Assembly: GCF_000427365.1 (NCBI RefSeq)
Contig: NZ_KE386488.1
Coordinates: forward strand, 2,205,882-2,269,881
DNA: 64,000 bases
Origin: Rikenella microfusus DSM 15922
Lineage (GTDB): Bacteria > Bacteroidota > Bacteroidia > Bacteroidales > Rikenellaceae
Direction: 5' to 3'
The notes below the pieces were generated by a model. The model was given only the letters and a program-made list of their open reading frames with translations. It was not told the DNA's origin and made no database searches. The translations under genes were made by a program, and so were the position numbers. Positions 53,900 through 62,417 of this stretch are shown piece after piece; the first letter of the stretch is position 1, and the number at the start of each line of letters is the position of its first letter.

Positions 53900-55487
53900 A
53901 TTATCTATGAAAAGCATCGAAATTCCGATTAATGGAACTGAAACAACTATTGAAAGCCAACATTGCTTTGTCTTTGTAGGAGCAAATGGTAGTGGTAAAA
54001 GTCGATTGGGCGCATGGCTTGAAATGCATAACGTGGAAACCGTTTTGCGTATTTCTGCCCAAAGAGCTTTAGAAATACCCGAAAGTGTAATAATAAAGAG
54101 CGAGGCTGATGCTTGGAATTACATACTCTATGGTCATGAAAAAGAAAAGAATAAAGGCTACAAATGGAAATGGGGGAAAAATTATACTACGCAATTAGTT
54201 AATGATTATGAGAATGTATTAGCCTCAATATTTGCCCGAATGACTAACGAACATAAAGCTTTTTTTGCATTATGTCGTGAATATGAAAGTCGAAACGAAT
54301 CAAACCCACACACCCCTGATATTATATCAGATAAAATTATAGACATTTGGAATGCTGTTTTCCCACATCGAACAATTGTTTTAGAGGATGCCAAAATAAT
54401 TGCATCAGTGATAGGTGGCAATCATTATCATGCAAAAGACATGTCAGATGGCGAAAGGGTTGCGATATATCTTATTGGTCAGTGTCTTGTTGCACCTGAT
54501 GGAATAACGCTCGTAATCGATGAGCCCGAAATACATTTGCATAAGTCAATTATGCATAAACTGTGGGATAAAATTGAGGAATATTGTCCCAACAATACAT
54601 TTGTGTACATTACCCATGATTTAGATTTTGCAGCATCTCGAAAAGAATCTACAAAAATATGGTTAAAGAGTTATGATAAAGAAAACGATTCAGAACAATG
54701 GGATATTGAGATTCTAAATAGAGACGATGATATTCCTGATAGCTTATTAATAGAAGTCCTTGGGAATAGAAAGAATGTTCTATTCATTGAAGGAGAGAAA
54801 GGTAGCTATGACTATCAGCTGTATGCGCAAGTATACAAAGACTATTATGTGATACCTCGTAAAAATTGTAGAACGGTTATCGAATCAACCAAAGCATTCA
54901 ATGGTATCAAAGCCCTACATAACTTAGAGATTAAAGGGTTGATTGATAGAGATTATATGACAGATGGCGAAATAGAGAGTTATAAAAAAGAGTCTATTTA
55001 TACTTTAGATGTTGCTGAAGTTGAGAATCTATATTGCATAGAAGAACTATTGAGGATTGTTGCCTCTTATTTAGTCCTTAACGAAAAAGAAACGGTCGAA
55101 AAAGTAAAATCTTTTGTTTTTGAGGTATTTGAGAAGGAATATGACTTACAACTTGCCTCTATGTGCGAAAAGGAAATCAAGCATAAGCTAAATTGTTACA
55201 ATAAAGGAGAAAATACCCTTCAAGGCTTAAAAAATGGATTAAGCTCCCTAACGGCCTCTATTGATATTGACAAAATTTATAATGACCAAAAACAAAAAAT
55301 CGATAAAATTCGTAATGACCAAAACTACAATAATTTGCTAAAGGTGTATAATAGAAAAAGTATACATAGGCAAATTTCTCGGTTCTTTGGTGTTGGTAAT
55401 TATGCTGATTTAGTGTTGCGACTTATCAAAACAGAAAAGAAAGAAGAAATAATCAAGGCTCTCAAGACATATATGCCTGCGTTGTAA
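53892..55487 (+). CDS. Fused AAA ATPase-DUF4435 protein (PARIS-like defence candidate)
   Basis: 531 aa. The N-terminal ABC-type ATPase (AAA_15) has Walker A VGANGSGKSRLG (about 29-40), signature-like DMSDGERVAIYL, Walker B TLVIDEPEIHLH and the switch His in VYITHDLDF. The C-terminal TOPRIM-like DUF4435 domain has VLFIEGEKGSYDYQLY, KGLIDRDY and VAEVENLY (acidic metal-binding residues). The PARIS system pairs an AAA15 ATPase (AriA) with a DUF4435 nuclease (AriB), and fused forms exist. It senses anti-restriction proteins and triggers abortive infection. OLD-type nucleases are an alternative. Very AT-rich compared with the core. Confidence 0.85.
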   Translation: MNKLSMKSIEIPINGTETTIESQHCFVFVGANGSGKSRLGAWLEMHNVETVLRISAQRALEIPESVIIKSEADAWNYILYGHEKEKNKGYKWKWGKNYTTQLVNDYENVLASIFARMTNEHKAFFALCREYESRNESNPHTPDIISDKIIDIWNAVFPHRTIVLEDAKIIASVIGGNHYHAKDMSDGERVAIYLIGQCLVAPDGITLVIDEPEIHLHKSIMHKLWDKIEEYCPNNTFVYITHDLDFAASRKESTKIWLKSYDKENDSEQWDIEILNRDDDIPDSLLIEVLGNRKNVLFIEGEKGSYDYQLYAQVYKDYYVIPRKNCRTVIESTKAFNGIKALHNLEIKGLIDRDYMTDGEIESYKKESIYTLDVAEVENLYCIEELLRIVASYLVLNEKETVEKVKSFVFEVFEKEYDLQLASMCEKEIKHKLNCYNKGENTLQGLKNGLSSLTASIDIDKIYNDQKQKIDKIRNDQNYNNLLKVYNRKSIHRQISRFFGVGNYADLVLRLIKTEKKEEIIKALKTYMPAL

Positions 55488-55508
55488 CGTAAAGCTGATT
55501 GCTTCTAA

Positions 55509-55611
55509 TTAAGTAATCATCGCCAATCTTGATTTAACATCTTCCTTGAGGTAAGCAATGACTTTCAGGAAGTCCAACCAAAGGTTCAATATTTCGAGAT
55601 TGGGGTGAGCT
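55509..55611 (-). pseudogene. C-terminal gene fragment at the right island edge
   Basis: The minus-strand frame HPNLEILNLWLDFLKVIAYL, KEDVKSRLAMIT, stop, looks like a protein C-terminus. It ends abruptly where the GC-rich core and a terminator begin (about 55,612). Probably a remnant of a mobile-element gene; the family is not identified. Confidence 0.35.
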
Positions 55612-55614
55612 TCG

Positions 55615-55650
55615 AAAAGGCTTTACCGAAAAAACGGTAAGGCCTTTTTT
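55615..55650 (+). terminator. Intrinsic terminator at the right edge of the island
   Basis: AAAAGGCTTTACCG and CGGTAAGGCCTTTT form a 14-bp stem with one mismatch and a 6-A loop, ending in a T-run. The sequence from here to 56,768 has no supportable gene and is filled with repeat units. Confidence 0.8.
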
Positions 55651-55852
55651 GTTCTGGTAACTTATTCGACGTTATCCGGTGCCGGATAATACTCTCCGCC
55701 AGCCCTGTGGTGCCGTTCGGTATTCGAACCGGATTCTGCACAGGCAACGACATATGACCGTGTTCGGTTTGCTTTGCGCGATTCGATTTCAGCCCGGATG
55801 TCCGGGAGGGCACGTCCTGTTTTGGTACGATCCGAGGATATATTCCGCGCCA

Positions 55853-55945
55853 GCGGGCGGCATCGGGTCTTCCTACGGGAGGCCCGATGCCGCCCGGCAT
55901 ACGAGCCGGGCTGTAATTACTTAAAGGCTCGACCCGAACGAAACA
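55853..55945 (+). repeat. GC-rich intergenic repeat, S-type unit 5
   Basis: CAGCGGGCGGCATCGGGTC, then GGGAGGCCCGATGCCGCCCGGC, and CGAGCCGGGCTGTAATTAC, ending CGACCCGAACGAAA and the delimiter AGCCGTACGGTTTA. Confidence 0.65.
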
Positions 55946-56104
55946 TAGCCGTACGGTTTATTGCAATATTCTCCCTTAGCCAGCCGGAACCACTCCCGGC
56001 GCAGGGCTGGTGTTGCTTGGCACTCGAACCGGTATGTAGCCGCCTTTGTTCTCGCTGGCTCTGGCCTTGATCTGCAAATTGAAAGTACGGTTGTAATTTA
56101 GGGT

Positions 56105-56218
56105 TCCGCATCAGCGGGCAGGCTGGACGCCTCCCCTCGGGAGGCCCGGTGCCGCTTAGCACTCCAGCCAGGCTGTAACTACCCGAGATCTCCTGGGTGT
56201 TCAACTCGAATGGAAAAT
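56105..56218 (+). repeat. GC-rich intergenic repeat, S-type unit 6
   Basis: CAGCGGGCAGGCTGGACGCC, then GAGGCCCGGTGCCGC, GGCTGTAACTACCCGAGATC and AACTCGAATGGAAAATTAA. It abuts an L-type unit exactly as at 1-352. Confidence 0.75.
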
Positions 56219-56495
56219 TAAACCGTAGGTTTAAAAAGTACTCCCGGCTTCTTAATTTGGTGTCGAAATACGGGTAGAGGCTGCTGACCCGGGAATGTGC
56301 GATTTTCCGATTCGACGGAAGTCGGGAACGGGGAATCGCATTCCCGGCGACTTCTTTGCTTACTTTTTTGATCGCGCAAAAAAGTAAGTGCCCCGCCGGC
56401 ATGAGGCGTCGGGAGAAACCGGGACTCCCGCGGCATGAGCGGGAAAGAAAGAACAAACGCCTGTCGGCGAAAGACACACGATTAAACCTACAGTT
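56219..56495 (-). repeat. Dispersed intergenic repeat, L-type unit 3
   Basis: Reverse-orientation L unit (see 87-352), bounded by AAACCGTAGGTTTAA and TTAAACCTACAGTTAA. Confidence 0.8.
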
Positions 56496-56499
56496 AAAT

Positions 56500-56615
56500 G
56501 GCAGGGATATGCTTTGCGACCTTCAGGTCGCGCAGGCCGGAGCCACCCCCGGCGGCGGCCTGCAACTGCGCTGCGCTTGTTGCGGCTCCGCTGGCTCCGG
56601 CCATAAAATTAACCG
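56500..56615. repeat. GC-rich intergenic repeat, R-type unit
   Basis: GCGACCTTCAGGTCGCGCAG, then GGAGCCACCCCCGGCG and GCTGGCTCCGGCC blocks, ending at AATTAACCGTACAA. Similar blocks occur at 62,050-62,190. Confidence 0.5.
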
Positions 56616-56768
56616 TACAATACCGATATGGCATCCTGTTCCGGCTTCGGTAAGATTCCGGCACGCCCCGGCCCCGCGCAAAAGCGCCTTTCGGAACGAA
56701 AACTGTTCTTTTCGGAACCGGGATTTACGGGAATTATCCGGAAATTTGTCCCGAACAACTGAAAACGG

Positions 56769-57953
56769 ATGATACGCAATTCCAGAATTTATACCCTGCT
56801 GTCCATCGGAACCGTATCGGCCATGGGCCCTTTCGTCACCGATTTTTACCTGCCGTGCCTCCCCGCCCTGTCCGGTTACTTTTCGACGACGGCATCACTC
56901 GTACAACTTTCGCTGACCTTCACCATGATCGGCCTCGCCGTCGGACAGCTTTTCATCGGTCCGCTGAGCGACAGATACGGCCGCAAACGCCCGTTGGTCT
57001 GGTCGATGGCACTCTTCTGCCTGGCCACCGTCGGCTGCCTGCTGTCGCCCGACATCCGTATTTTCCTGCTGTTCCGGCTCGTGCAGGGGTTGTCCGGCGC
57101 CGGCGGAGTCGTCATCTCGAGGTCGATCGCCTCCGACCTCTACCGCGGAAAGGAACTGGCCCGTTTCTTCTCGATGCTCAGCATCGTGCAGGGGCTCGCG
57201 CCGATCTGCGCTCCCGTTTTGGGCGGCCTGCTGCTCGAATATACCGACTGGCGGGGCATTTTCGCCGTGCTTCTGGCCATAGGAGCCATGCTGACCGTTA
57301 TTCTGCTCCGATTCCGGGAATCGCTGTCCCCCGAAGCCCGTGCGACCGGGAACATAGGTAAAACCTTCCGAGGCTATGTGCCGGTACTCCGCAACCGCCG
57401 CTTCATGCTCTACGTACTTGTACAAGCCTTCGCCATGGGCGTGATGTTCTCCTATATCGCCGCTTCGCCTTTCGTTTTCCAGCAGCATTTCGGTCTTTCG
57501 CCTTTCGCGTACAGCCTCTGCTTCGGAGCCAACGCGCTGGCCATCATGGGCGGCAGCCTCCTGACGGCCCGGTTCCGTTCGGCCTCCCGCGCCCTGAGGG
57601 CAGGCGCGGCCGGATTCCTGGCTACCGGATGCCTGGCTGCGGCGGCATTCGTTGCCGGTTCGGTGTGGTCGGTCGAAATCTCGCTGCTCTCGCTGCTCTT
57701 TTTCCTCGGCTTGATTCTGCCTTCCTCCACGACGCTCGCGCTGGAGCTGGAACGGGACCGCGCCGGCAAGGCATCCGCCGTGCTGGGTTTCCTGATGTTT
57801 TTTGCCGGCGGGGCGCTCTCACCGCTGACCGGGCTTGGAGACATGCTCCATTCCACCGCCCTGATCCTTTTCGTATGTTCCGCAGCGGTCTACGGGACGG
57901 CACGCCTGACACGCAGCGGAGAACGGACAGAAGAGGCCGCGGCCGACCGTTGA
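56769..57953 (+). CDS. Bcr/CflA-family MFS drug exporter
   Basis: 394 aa inner-membrane transporter with 12 predicted helices. The MFS motif A loop GPLSDRYGRKRPLVW lies between helices 2 and 3, and the N-terminal MGPFVTDFYLPCLPAL segment is characteristic of Bcr/CflA exporters. It probably expels drugs or small metabolites using the proton gradient. It has core-like GC and codon use and no operon partner; the next gene is convergent. Confidence 0.9.
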   Translation: MIRNSRIYTLLSIGTVSAMGPFVTDFYLPCLPALSGYFSTTASLVQLSLTFTMIGLAVGQLFIGPLSDRYGRKRPLVWSMALFCLATVGCLLSPDIRIFLLFRLVQGLSGAGGVVISRSIASDLYRGKELARFFSMLSIVQGLAPICAPVLGGLLLEYTDWRGIFAVLLAIGAMLTVILLRFRESLSPEARATGNIGKTFRGYVPVLRNRRFMLYVLVQAFAMGVMFSYIAASPFVFQQHFGLSPFAYSLCFGANALAIMGGSLLTARFRSASRALRAGAAGFLATGCLAAAAFVAGSVWSVEISLLSLLFFLGLILPSSTTLALELERDRAGKASAVLGFLMFFAGGALSPLTGLGDMLHSTALILFVCSAAVYGTARLTRSGERTEEAAADR

Positions 57954-57996
57954 ACCGCCCTCTCCCGCCGGTTCCCGTCCGGCACGGCCCCGAACG

Positions 57997-60420
57997 TTAT
58001 TCCGCCTTCAACGACCGGATCGGATTCGCGCGGAGCGTCATCAGAATACGGCCGCCCACCGTCGCCAGCGTTACCGCCACGATCACCGCGACCGGCACAG
58101 CGAACAGCCACCATGTCATCCCGACCCGGAAAGGATAACGGCTCAGCCAGCCCTCCATGATATACCATGCCACCGGAATCCCGATCGCCGTCGCCGCCGG
58201 CACCAGCCAGGCGAATCCCGCCGACAGGTCGCGGAACAGATCGAGGCCCGTCGCCCCGAACACCTTGCGCACCCCCATCTCCTTACGCCGGTTATTTGCC
58301 GCGAACAGCGTCAGTATCCACAGCCCCACTACGGCGATGAACAACGCCAGCCCCGAAAACAGCGCGAAAACCGCCCCGAAACGGCTGTCGGCATTATACT
58401 GCATGTCGTAGAACCGATCCACGAAGAAACTGTCGAAGGTCGATCCGGGGAAGAAACGCCGATAACGCGCTTCTGCTTCGCGGAGCAGGTCGTCGATCGG
58501 GACGCCTTCCGAAAATTTCACCGAAACGAATTTCTGCGGAATCCAGTCGATCGCCGACTCCCGGATCATCATAATCGGCGTATAGGTATTATCCAGCCCC
58601 TGCTGGTGATAATCTTTCACGACCCCGACGATCTCCATCGGCTTCTCCTCCCGCGTCTCGACCGTCACGCGCTGTCCGATCGCCTCTTCCGCGGCCGTGA
58701 ATCCCAGCGAGCGGGCGGCGGTCTCGTTGATGACCATCCGATTTTCGTCGCCCGTGAACGATTTGCCGAACCCGCGGCCGGCCGCCAACTCCAGATCGTA
58801 CGTGCGGATATAATCGCAGTCCGCCACCAGCATTTCGTACAGCCGGTTTTGCTTCGTCGCGTCGCCCATCCGGTGGTTGGACAGGAAGGTCGCTATCTCC
58901 ATGCCCGGTACCGAATTGGAGGTCGCCACGCTCTCCACGCCGCGGAGCGACTCCAGCTCTTTCTTGTAAGCCTCGATTTTGGTCTGCATCCGCTCCGTCG
59001 CTCCCGGATATTTGATCGCGAACACGCGCCGGATATCGATGCCCAACGGTTGGCGCCGCATGAAAGCCAACTGCCTGTCCACCGTGAACGTCCCCGCGAT
59101 CAGCACCAGCGCGGCCGTGAACTGAAGCACTACGAGGCACTTGCGCACGAATCCCGCCCGCCCCGTATGGGAATATTTCCCTTTGAGCACCTCCGACGGC
59201 CGGACATTCGAGATGACGAACGCCGGATAAAAGCCCGACAGCGCCACGCCGGCGGCGAACGTTCCCGCAGCGGCCGCCCAGAAAACCGGTTCGCCCAGCA
59301 TTACGAAACCGATCTCTTTGCCGGTCAGCGAGTTGAACAACGGACTGAACAGCGAGACCAGCCCGGTTGCCAGTACCAGTGCGATCAGATTGGTTACCGC
59401 GGACTCCAGCATGAACTGCCCGATCAGCTGGCGGCGCGTGCTTCCGGACACCTTTCGGATTCCCACTTCGCGTGCCCGTTCGAGCGACCGCGCCGTGGTC
59501 AGGTTGATGTAATTGATCCAGGCGATCGACAGGATCGCCAGCGCCACCAGTACCAGGGCGTCGATCGTCGTGCGGTTGCCCTTCGCCTCCCGTTCGTATT
59601 TCTTCCACGGGGTGAGGTGTACCTTCGCCGCCGGGTTCAGCACCACTTTCCAGGTTTTGTTTTTGAGCGCCTGTTCGGTCTTGTACGTCTCGGCCAGCGT
59701 CTCGAACGCCTCTTCCGCTTTCCGCGGATCGGCGCCCGGTGCCAGCCGGACATAAGTGTAAACTTCGTGCCGGTACCAGTAATTATCCAACCATTCGGGC
59801 AGCGTTTGCCACGAAATGAAAAAATCGAACCGGATCTGAGAGTTGCGCGGCATCTCTTCCAACACTCCCGTCACCTCGCAATTCAGTTCGCCGTTCTGCG
59901 AGAGAAAGCGCAGCGTCTTGCCCATCGGGTCTTCGCCGGGAAAATATTTGGCCGCCGCGTAGGGGGTGACGACCACCTTGTTCGGCCCGTCGAGCGCATG
60001 GGCGGGGTCGCCCTCTTTCAGCCGGAAGCCGAACAGCTCGAACATCGACGGATCGACCGTCGTCACGCTGTTCTCGCGGTATTGCCTTTCGCCGTAACGG
60101 ACGATCTGCTCGGTCTCGTGGATGTCGAAACGGGCGAATTGTTCCACTTCCGGTATCGCCCGTTTCATGGCCGGCCCGTAACCGTACGAAGAGGTGGCCC
60201 AGTCGTCGGTGAGCGTATTCCCTTCGTAGAACCGGCTTTCGACCCGGTAGAGCCGCTCTCCGGCCGGGTGCATTGTGTCGTAACTCCGTTCGAAGACGAC
60301 GTAATTGAGAATCAACAGGGCGACGGCCATGCCGACGGCCAGCGAAACGATATTGACAACGGCGAAAAGCCGGTGGCGTCCCAGATTCCGGAAAGCAAGC
60401 AGCAGGTAGTTCCCGATCAT
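57997..60420 (-). CDS. Large FtsX/MacB-type ABC permease
   Basis: 807 aa from ATG 60,420 (MIGNYLLLAFRNLGRHRLFA). The first helix (FAVVNIVSLAVGMAVALLIL) is followed by a periplasmic MacB-like domain, then an FtsX domain with ERAREVGIRKVSGSTRRQLI. A second periplasmic domain and FtsX domain follow (NNRRKEMGVRKVFGATGLDL). Double-FtsX permeases of about 800 aa are abundant in Bacteroidota, usually with an ATPase; none is adjacent here. Two tandem palindromes lie about 340-380 bp upstream and may control it. Substrate unknown. Confidence 0.88.
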   Translation of the reverse strand: MIGNYLLLAFRNLGRHRLFAVVNIVSLAVGMAVALLILNYVVFERSYDTMHPAGERLYRVESRFYEGNTLTDDWATSSYGYGPAMKRAIPEVEQFARFDIHETEQIVRYGERQYRENSVTTVDPSMFELFGFRLKEGDPAHALDGPNKVVVTPYAAAKYFPGEDPMGKTLRFLSQNGELNCEVTGVLEEMPRNSQIRFDFFISWQTLPEWLDNYWYRHEVYTYVRLAPGADPRKAEEAFETLAETYKTEQALKNKTWKVVLNPAAKVHLTPWKKYEREAKGNRTTIDALVLVALAILSIAWINYINLTTARSLERAREVGIRKVSGSTRRQLIGQFMLESAVTNLIALVLATGLVSLFSPLFNSLTGKEIGFVMLGEPVFWAAAAGTFAAGVALSGFYPAFVISNVRPSEVLKGKYSHTGRAGFVRKCLVVLQFTAALVLIAGTFTVDRQLAFMRRQPLGIDIRRVFAIKYPGATERMQTKIEAYKKELESLRGVESVATSNSVPGMEIATFLSNHRMGDATKQNRLYEMLVADCDYIRTYDLELAAGRGFGKSFTGDENRMVINETAARSLGFTAAEEAIGQRVTVETREEKPMEIVGVVKDYHQQGLDNTYTPIMMIRESAIDWIPQKFVSVKFSEGVPIDDLLREAEARYRRFFPGSTFDSFFVDRFYDMQYNADSRFGAVFALFSGLALFIAVVGLWILTLFAANNRRKEMGVRKVFGATGLDLFRDLSAGFAWLVPAATAIGIPVAWYIMEGWLSRYPFRVGMTWWLFAVPVAVIVAVTLATVGGRILMTLRANPIRSLKAE

Positions 60421-60761
60421 ATCGAAAAACGTGTGAGGGTGAAGACTCGGTATTTGCGCAGGACTGAATCCCCGGCCATACATGCGCTTGGCCGAGAACA
60501 AAGCCTTTTATGTTCAGGTAGGTATATACGCCTTTGCCCAAAGCCGGGCAATGACTTCCCCGAACGGCCTTGCGGTGCCGTTCGGCATGGAGAGCCGGGG
60601 CTTTCTCCGCTTAAAAGGGTGGGTGCGGGCTGAAAAAGTCTCGACGAGAATCATGGGCATATCAAAATATAAATCGGATTGTCTTTGATATAGCAAGAAT
60701 CGTACTTTAAGATGTAATATATTGTAAAACAGTGAATTATATTGAATTGTATTTTTCTGTA

Positions 60762-60799
60762 TGTCTAATTTTTTGACACTCGCCGTCTAATTTTTAGAC
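60762..60799. promoter_or_regulatory. Two tandem palindromic motifs upstream of the permease and IclR genes
   Basis: TGTCTAATTTTTTGACA (60,762-60,778) and GTCTAATTTTTAGAC (60,785-60,799) share the core GTCTAATTTTT and are each inverted repeats. They look like paired sites for a dimeric regulator. They lie in a 500-bp divergent region (60,421-60,926) that holds no gene. Confidence 0.5.
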
Positions 60800-60853
60800 A
60801 GTGAAGTCCCGAACGGCCCGTTTGCAAGATCCTGTTCCCCATACCTTTTTTGT

Positions 60854-60880
60854 AATTTTTGGAACATTGTTCCAAAAATT
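60854..60880. promoter_or_regulatory. Perfect operator-like palindrome before the IclR gene
   Basis: AATTTTTGGAAC-ATT-GTTCCAAAAATT, a perfect 12-bp inverted repeat with a 3-bp centre. It covers the -33 region of the promoter below. GGAAC/GTTCC half sites fit IclR-family operators, so autoregulation is likely. Confidence 0.75.
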
Positions 60881-60893
60881 AATATTTTTCATT

Positions 60894-60901
60894 TATCTTT
60901 G
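60894..60901 (+). promoter_or_regulatory. -7 box of the IclR-family gene
   Basis: TATCTTTG, a perfect match to TAnnTTTG, 25 bp before ATG 60,927. Confidence 0.7.
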
Positions 60902-60926
60902 TTCGGTACGAAACCGGTTCGACGAC

Positions 60927-61703
60927 ATGGAACACAAAGAGGGTTATCTGGTACCCATTCTGCATAAGGGATTCGCCCTGATGGAATACCTGGGCCGCTA
61001 TCCCGGCGGGCGCACGATGGCCGAAGCGCTGGCCGATCTCGATTTCCCGAAAACGACCCTGCATCGCCTACTGACAGCCTTGGCGGAGGAGGGATATATC
61101 TGTCTCGATCGGGAGACGGGACGCTATACGCTTTCGCGCCGCCTGCTGCGTCTCGGGCTGGCGGCCCTGGGTGAAGCCGGATTGGTCGAATACGCCCTGC
61201 AACCGATGAGGGCTTTGCGCGACCGAATCCGGGAAAGCGTCATGCTGGGCGTCTTTATGGATAACCGTGTCGTACTGCTGGAACAGGCGTTAGGATCGCA
61301 TAATTTTACGTTCATGCTCAAGCCGGGAACCGATTTCTGCCTGCATGCTTCGGCTCCGGGCAAGCTGTTCCTGGCTTTCCTGCCGGAAAACGAACGCGAG
61401 GCGGCTTTCGCTACGGTCGATTACCGGATCTTCACGCCGCGCACGATCGGCAGCCGGAGAGCGCTGGAGGCGGAACTGGACACGATCCGCAGGCAGGGTT
61501 ACGCCACGGATGCCGAAGAGGAGATGGAGGGGGTGAACTGCGTGGCGGCCCCGGTCTTCAATGCGTTCGGCGAAATAGCGGCGACGATCTGGACGTCGGG
61601 TCCCAGCGGACGGCTGACCCGCGACGATTTTGCGGAGATGGGCCGCCGGGTGGTCGAGGCTGCGGACGCGGTTTCGGCACGACTGGGGTTCGGAAGGCGA
61701 TAG
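60927..61703 (+). CDS. IclR-family transcriptional regulator
   Basis: 258 aa. The N-terminal winged HTH reads HKGFALMEYLGRYPGGRTMA, then FPKTTLHRLLTALAEEGYIC. A C-terminal GAF-like ligand domain follows, with LHASAPGKLFLAFL and the conserved GVNCVAAPVFNAFGEIAATI. IclR proteins usually sense a carboxylate or aromatic metabolite and repress nearby catabolic genes. The start at 60,927 is preferred over 60,801, since the longer form would span its own promoter and operator. No obvious catabolic target is adjacent; the downstream gene is 700 bp away beyond repeats. Confidence 0.92.
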   Translation: MEHKEGYLVPILHKGFALMEYLGRYPGGRTMAEALADLDFPKTTLHRLLTALAEEGYICLDRETGRYTLSRRLLRLGLAALGEAGLVEYALQPMRALRDRIRESVMLGVFMDNRVVLLEQALGSHNFTFMLKPGTDFCLHASAPGKLFLAFLPENEREAAFATVDYRIFTPRTIGSRRALEAELDTIRRQGYATDAEEEMEGVNCVAAPVFNAFGEIAATIWTSGPSGRLTRDDFAEMGRRVVEAADAVSARLGFGRR

Positions 61704-61766
61704 GGAATGGCGTGCGTTTTTACCATAACGGGTGCACGGCGGTTTATGGCCGGCGATGGTTAGTTT

Positions 61767-62033
61767 TTAACCGTAGGTTTAATTGTCATGTCTGTTTTCG
61801 ACGGGCGTTTGTTTTTCTTCGCCCGCTTATGCCGCGGGGGTACCGGTTGCTCCGGACGCCTCATGCCGGCGGGGCACTTACTTTTTTGCGCGACCAAAAA
61901 AGTAAGCAAAAAAGTCGCCGGGAATGCGATTCCCCGTTCCCGACTCCCGTCGGAACGGAAAATCGCACATTCCCGGGTCAGCAGCCTCTACCCGCACTTT
62001 GATGCCAATGTAAGAAGTCGGGAGTACTTTTAA
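61767..62033 (+). repeat. Dispersed intergenic repeat, L-type unit 4
   Basis: Plus-orientation L unit (see 87-352), from TTAACCGTAGGTTTAA to GGGAGTACTTTTAA. Confidence 0.8.
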
Positions 62034-62035
62034 GT

Positions 62036-62215
62036 TATCCGCGTAGCGGCCGGCCCGGAGCCACCCCCGGCGAACCGACGCTGCCAGCGAGAGCCATCGG
62101 GCTCGCACGAATGGCCGAGCGGCGAGGAGGAAAACGAGCGTAGCGAAGTTAACGGCTGCAACCTGCGGTTTTGCCCTCGCTGGCTCCGGGCTTTAACCTG
62201 CAAATTAAAAGTACG
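62036..62215. repeat. GC-rich intergenic repeat, R-type unit
   Basis: GCGTAGCGGCCGGCCCGGAG, then CACCCCCGGCG and GCAACCTGCGGTTTTGCC blocks shared (inverted) with 12,206-12,292. The rest of the 700-bp gap to 62,417 shows no gene. Confidence 0.5.
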
Positions 62216-62417
62216 CTTAAACTGTTTTCCTTATTCGGCTGCACTCGAGCCGCAAAGCCGGCGATTCGAAAGAACCGCACGCATCGAAATCGGTACGGTT
62301 CAAGATCGATTCTCGTGCCGACGAACGGGACGCGACTTCCCGGACATCCGGCCCGAGACCAGACCGTGCCAGGTAAACCGAAAACAGTCGGATACCGTTA
62401 CCACAACAGACCCTGAT

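Noticed and set aside
55586-55900. 104-codon minus-strand frame at the right island edge
   Set aside because: It runs through the terminator hairpin and S-type repeats and has no protein-like pattern.
58606-60633. 675-codon plus-strand open frame opposite the FtsX-type permease
   Set aside because: The opposite strand encodes a clear double-FtsX permease. In GC-rich DNA the antisense frame stays open by codon bias, and its translation is rich in Arg/His/Gln without any fold.
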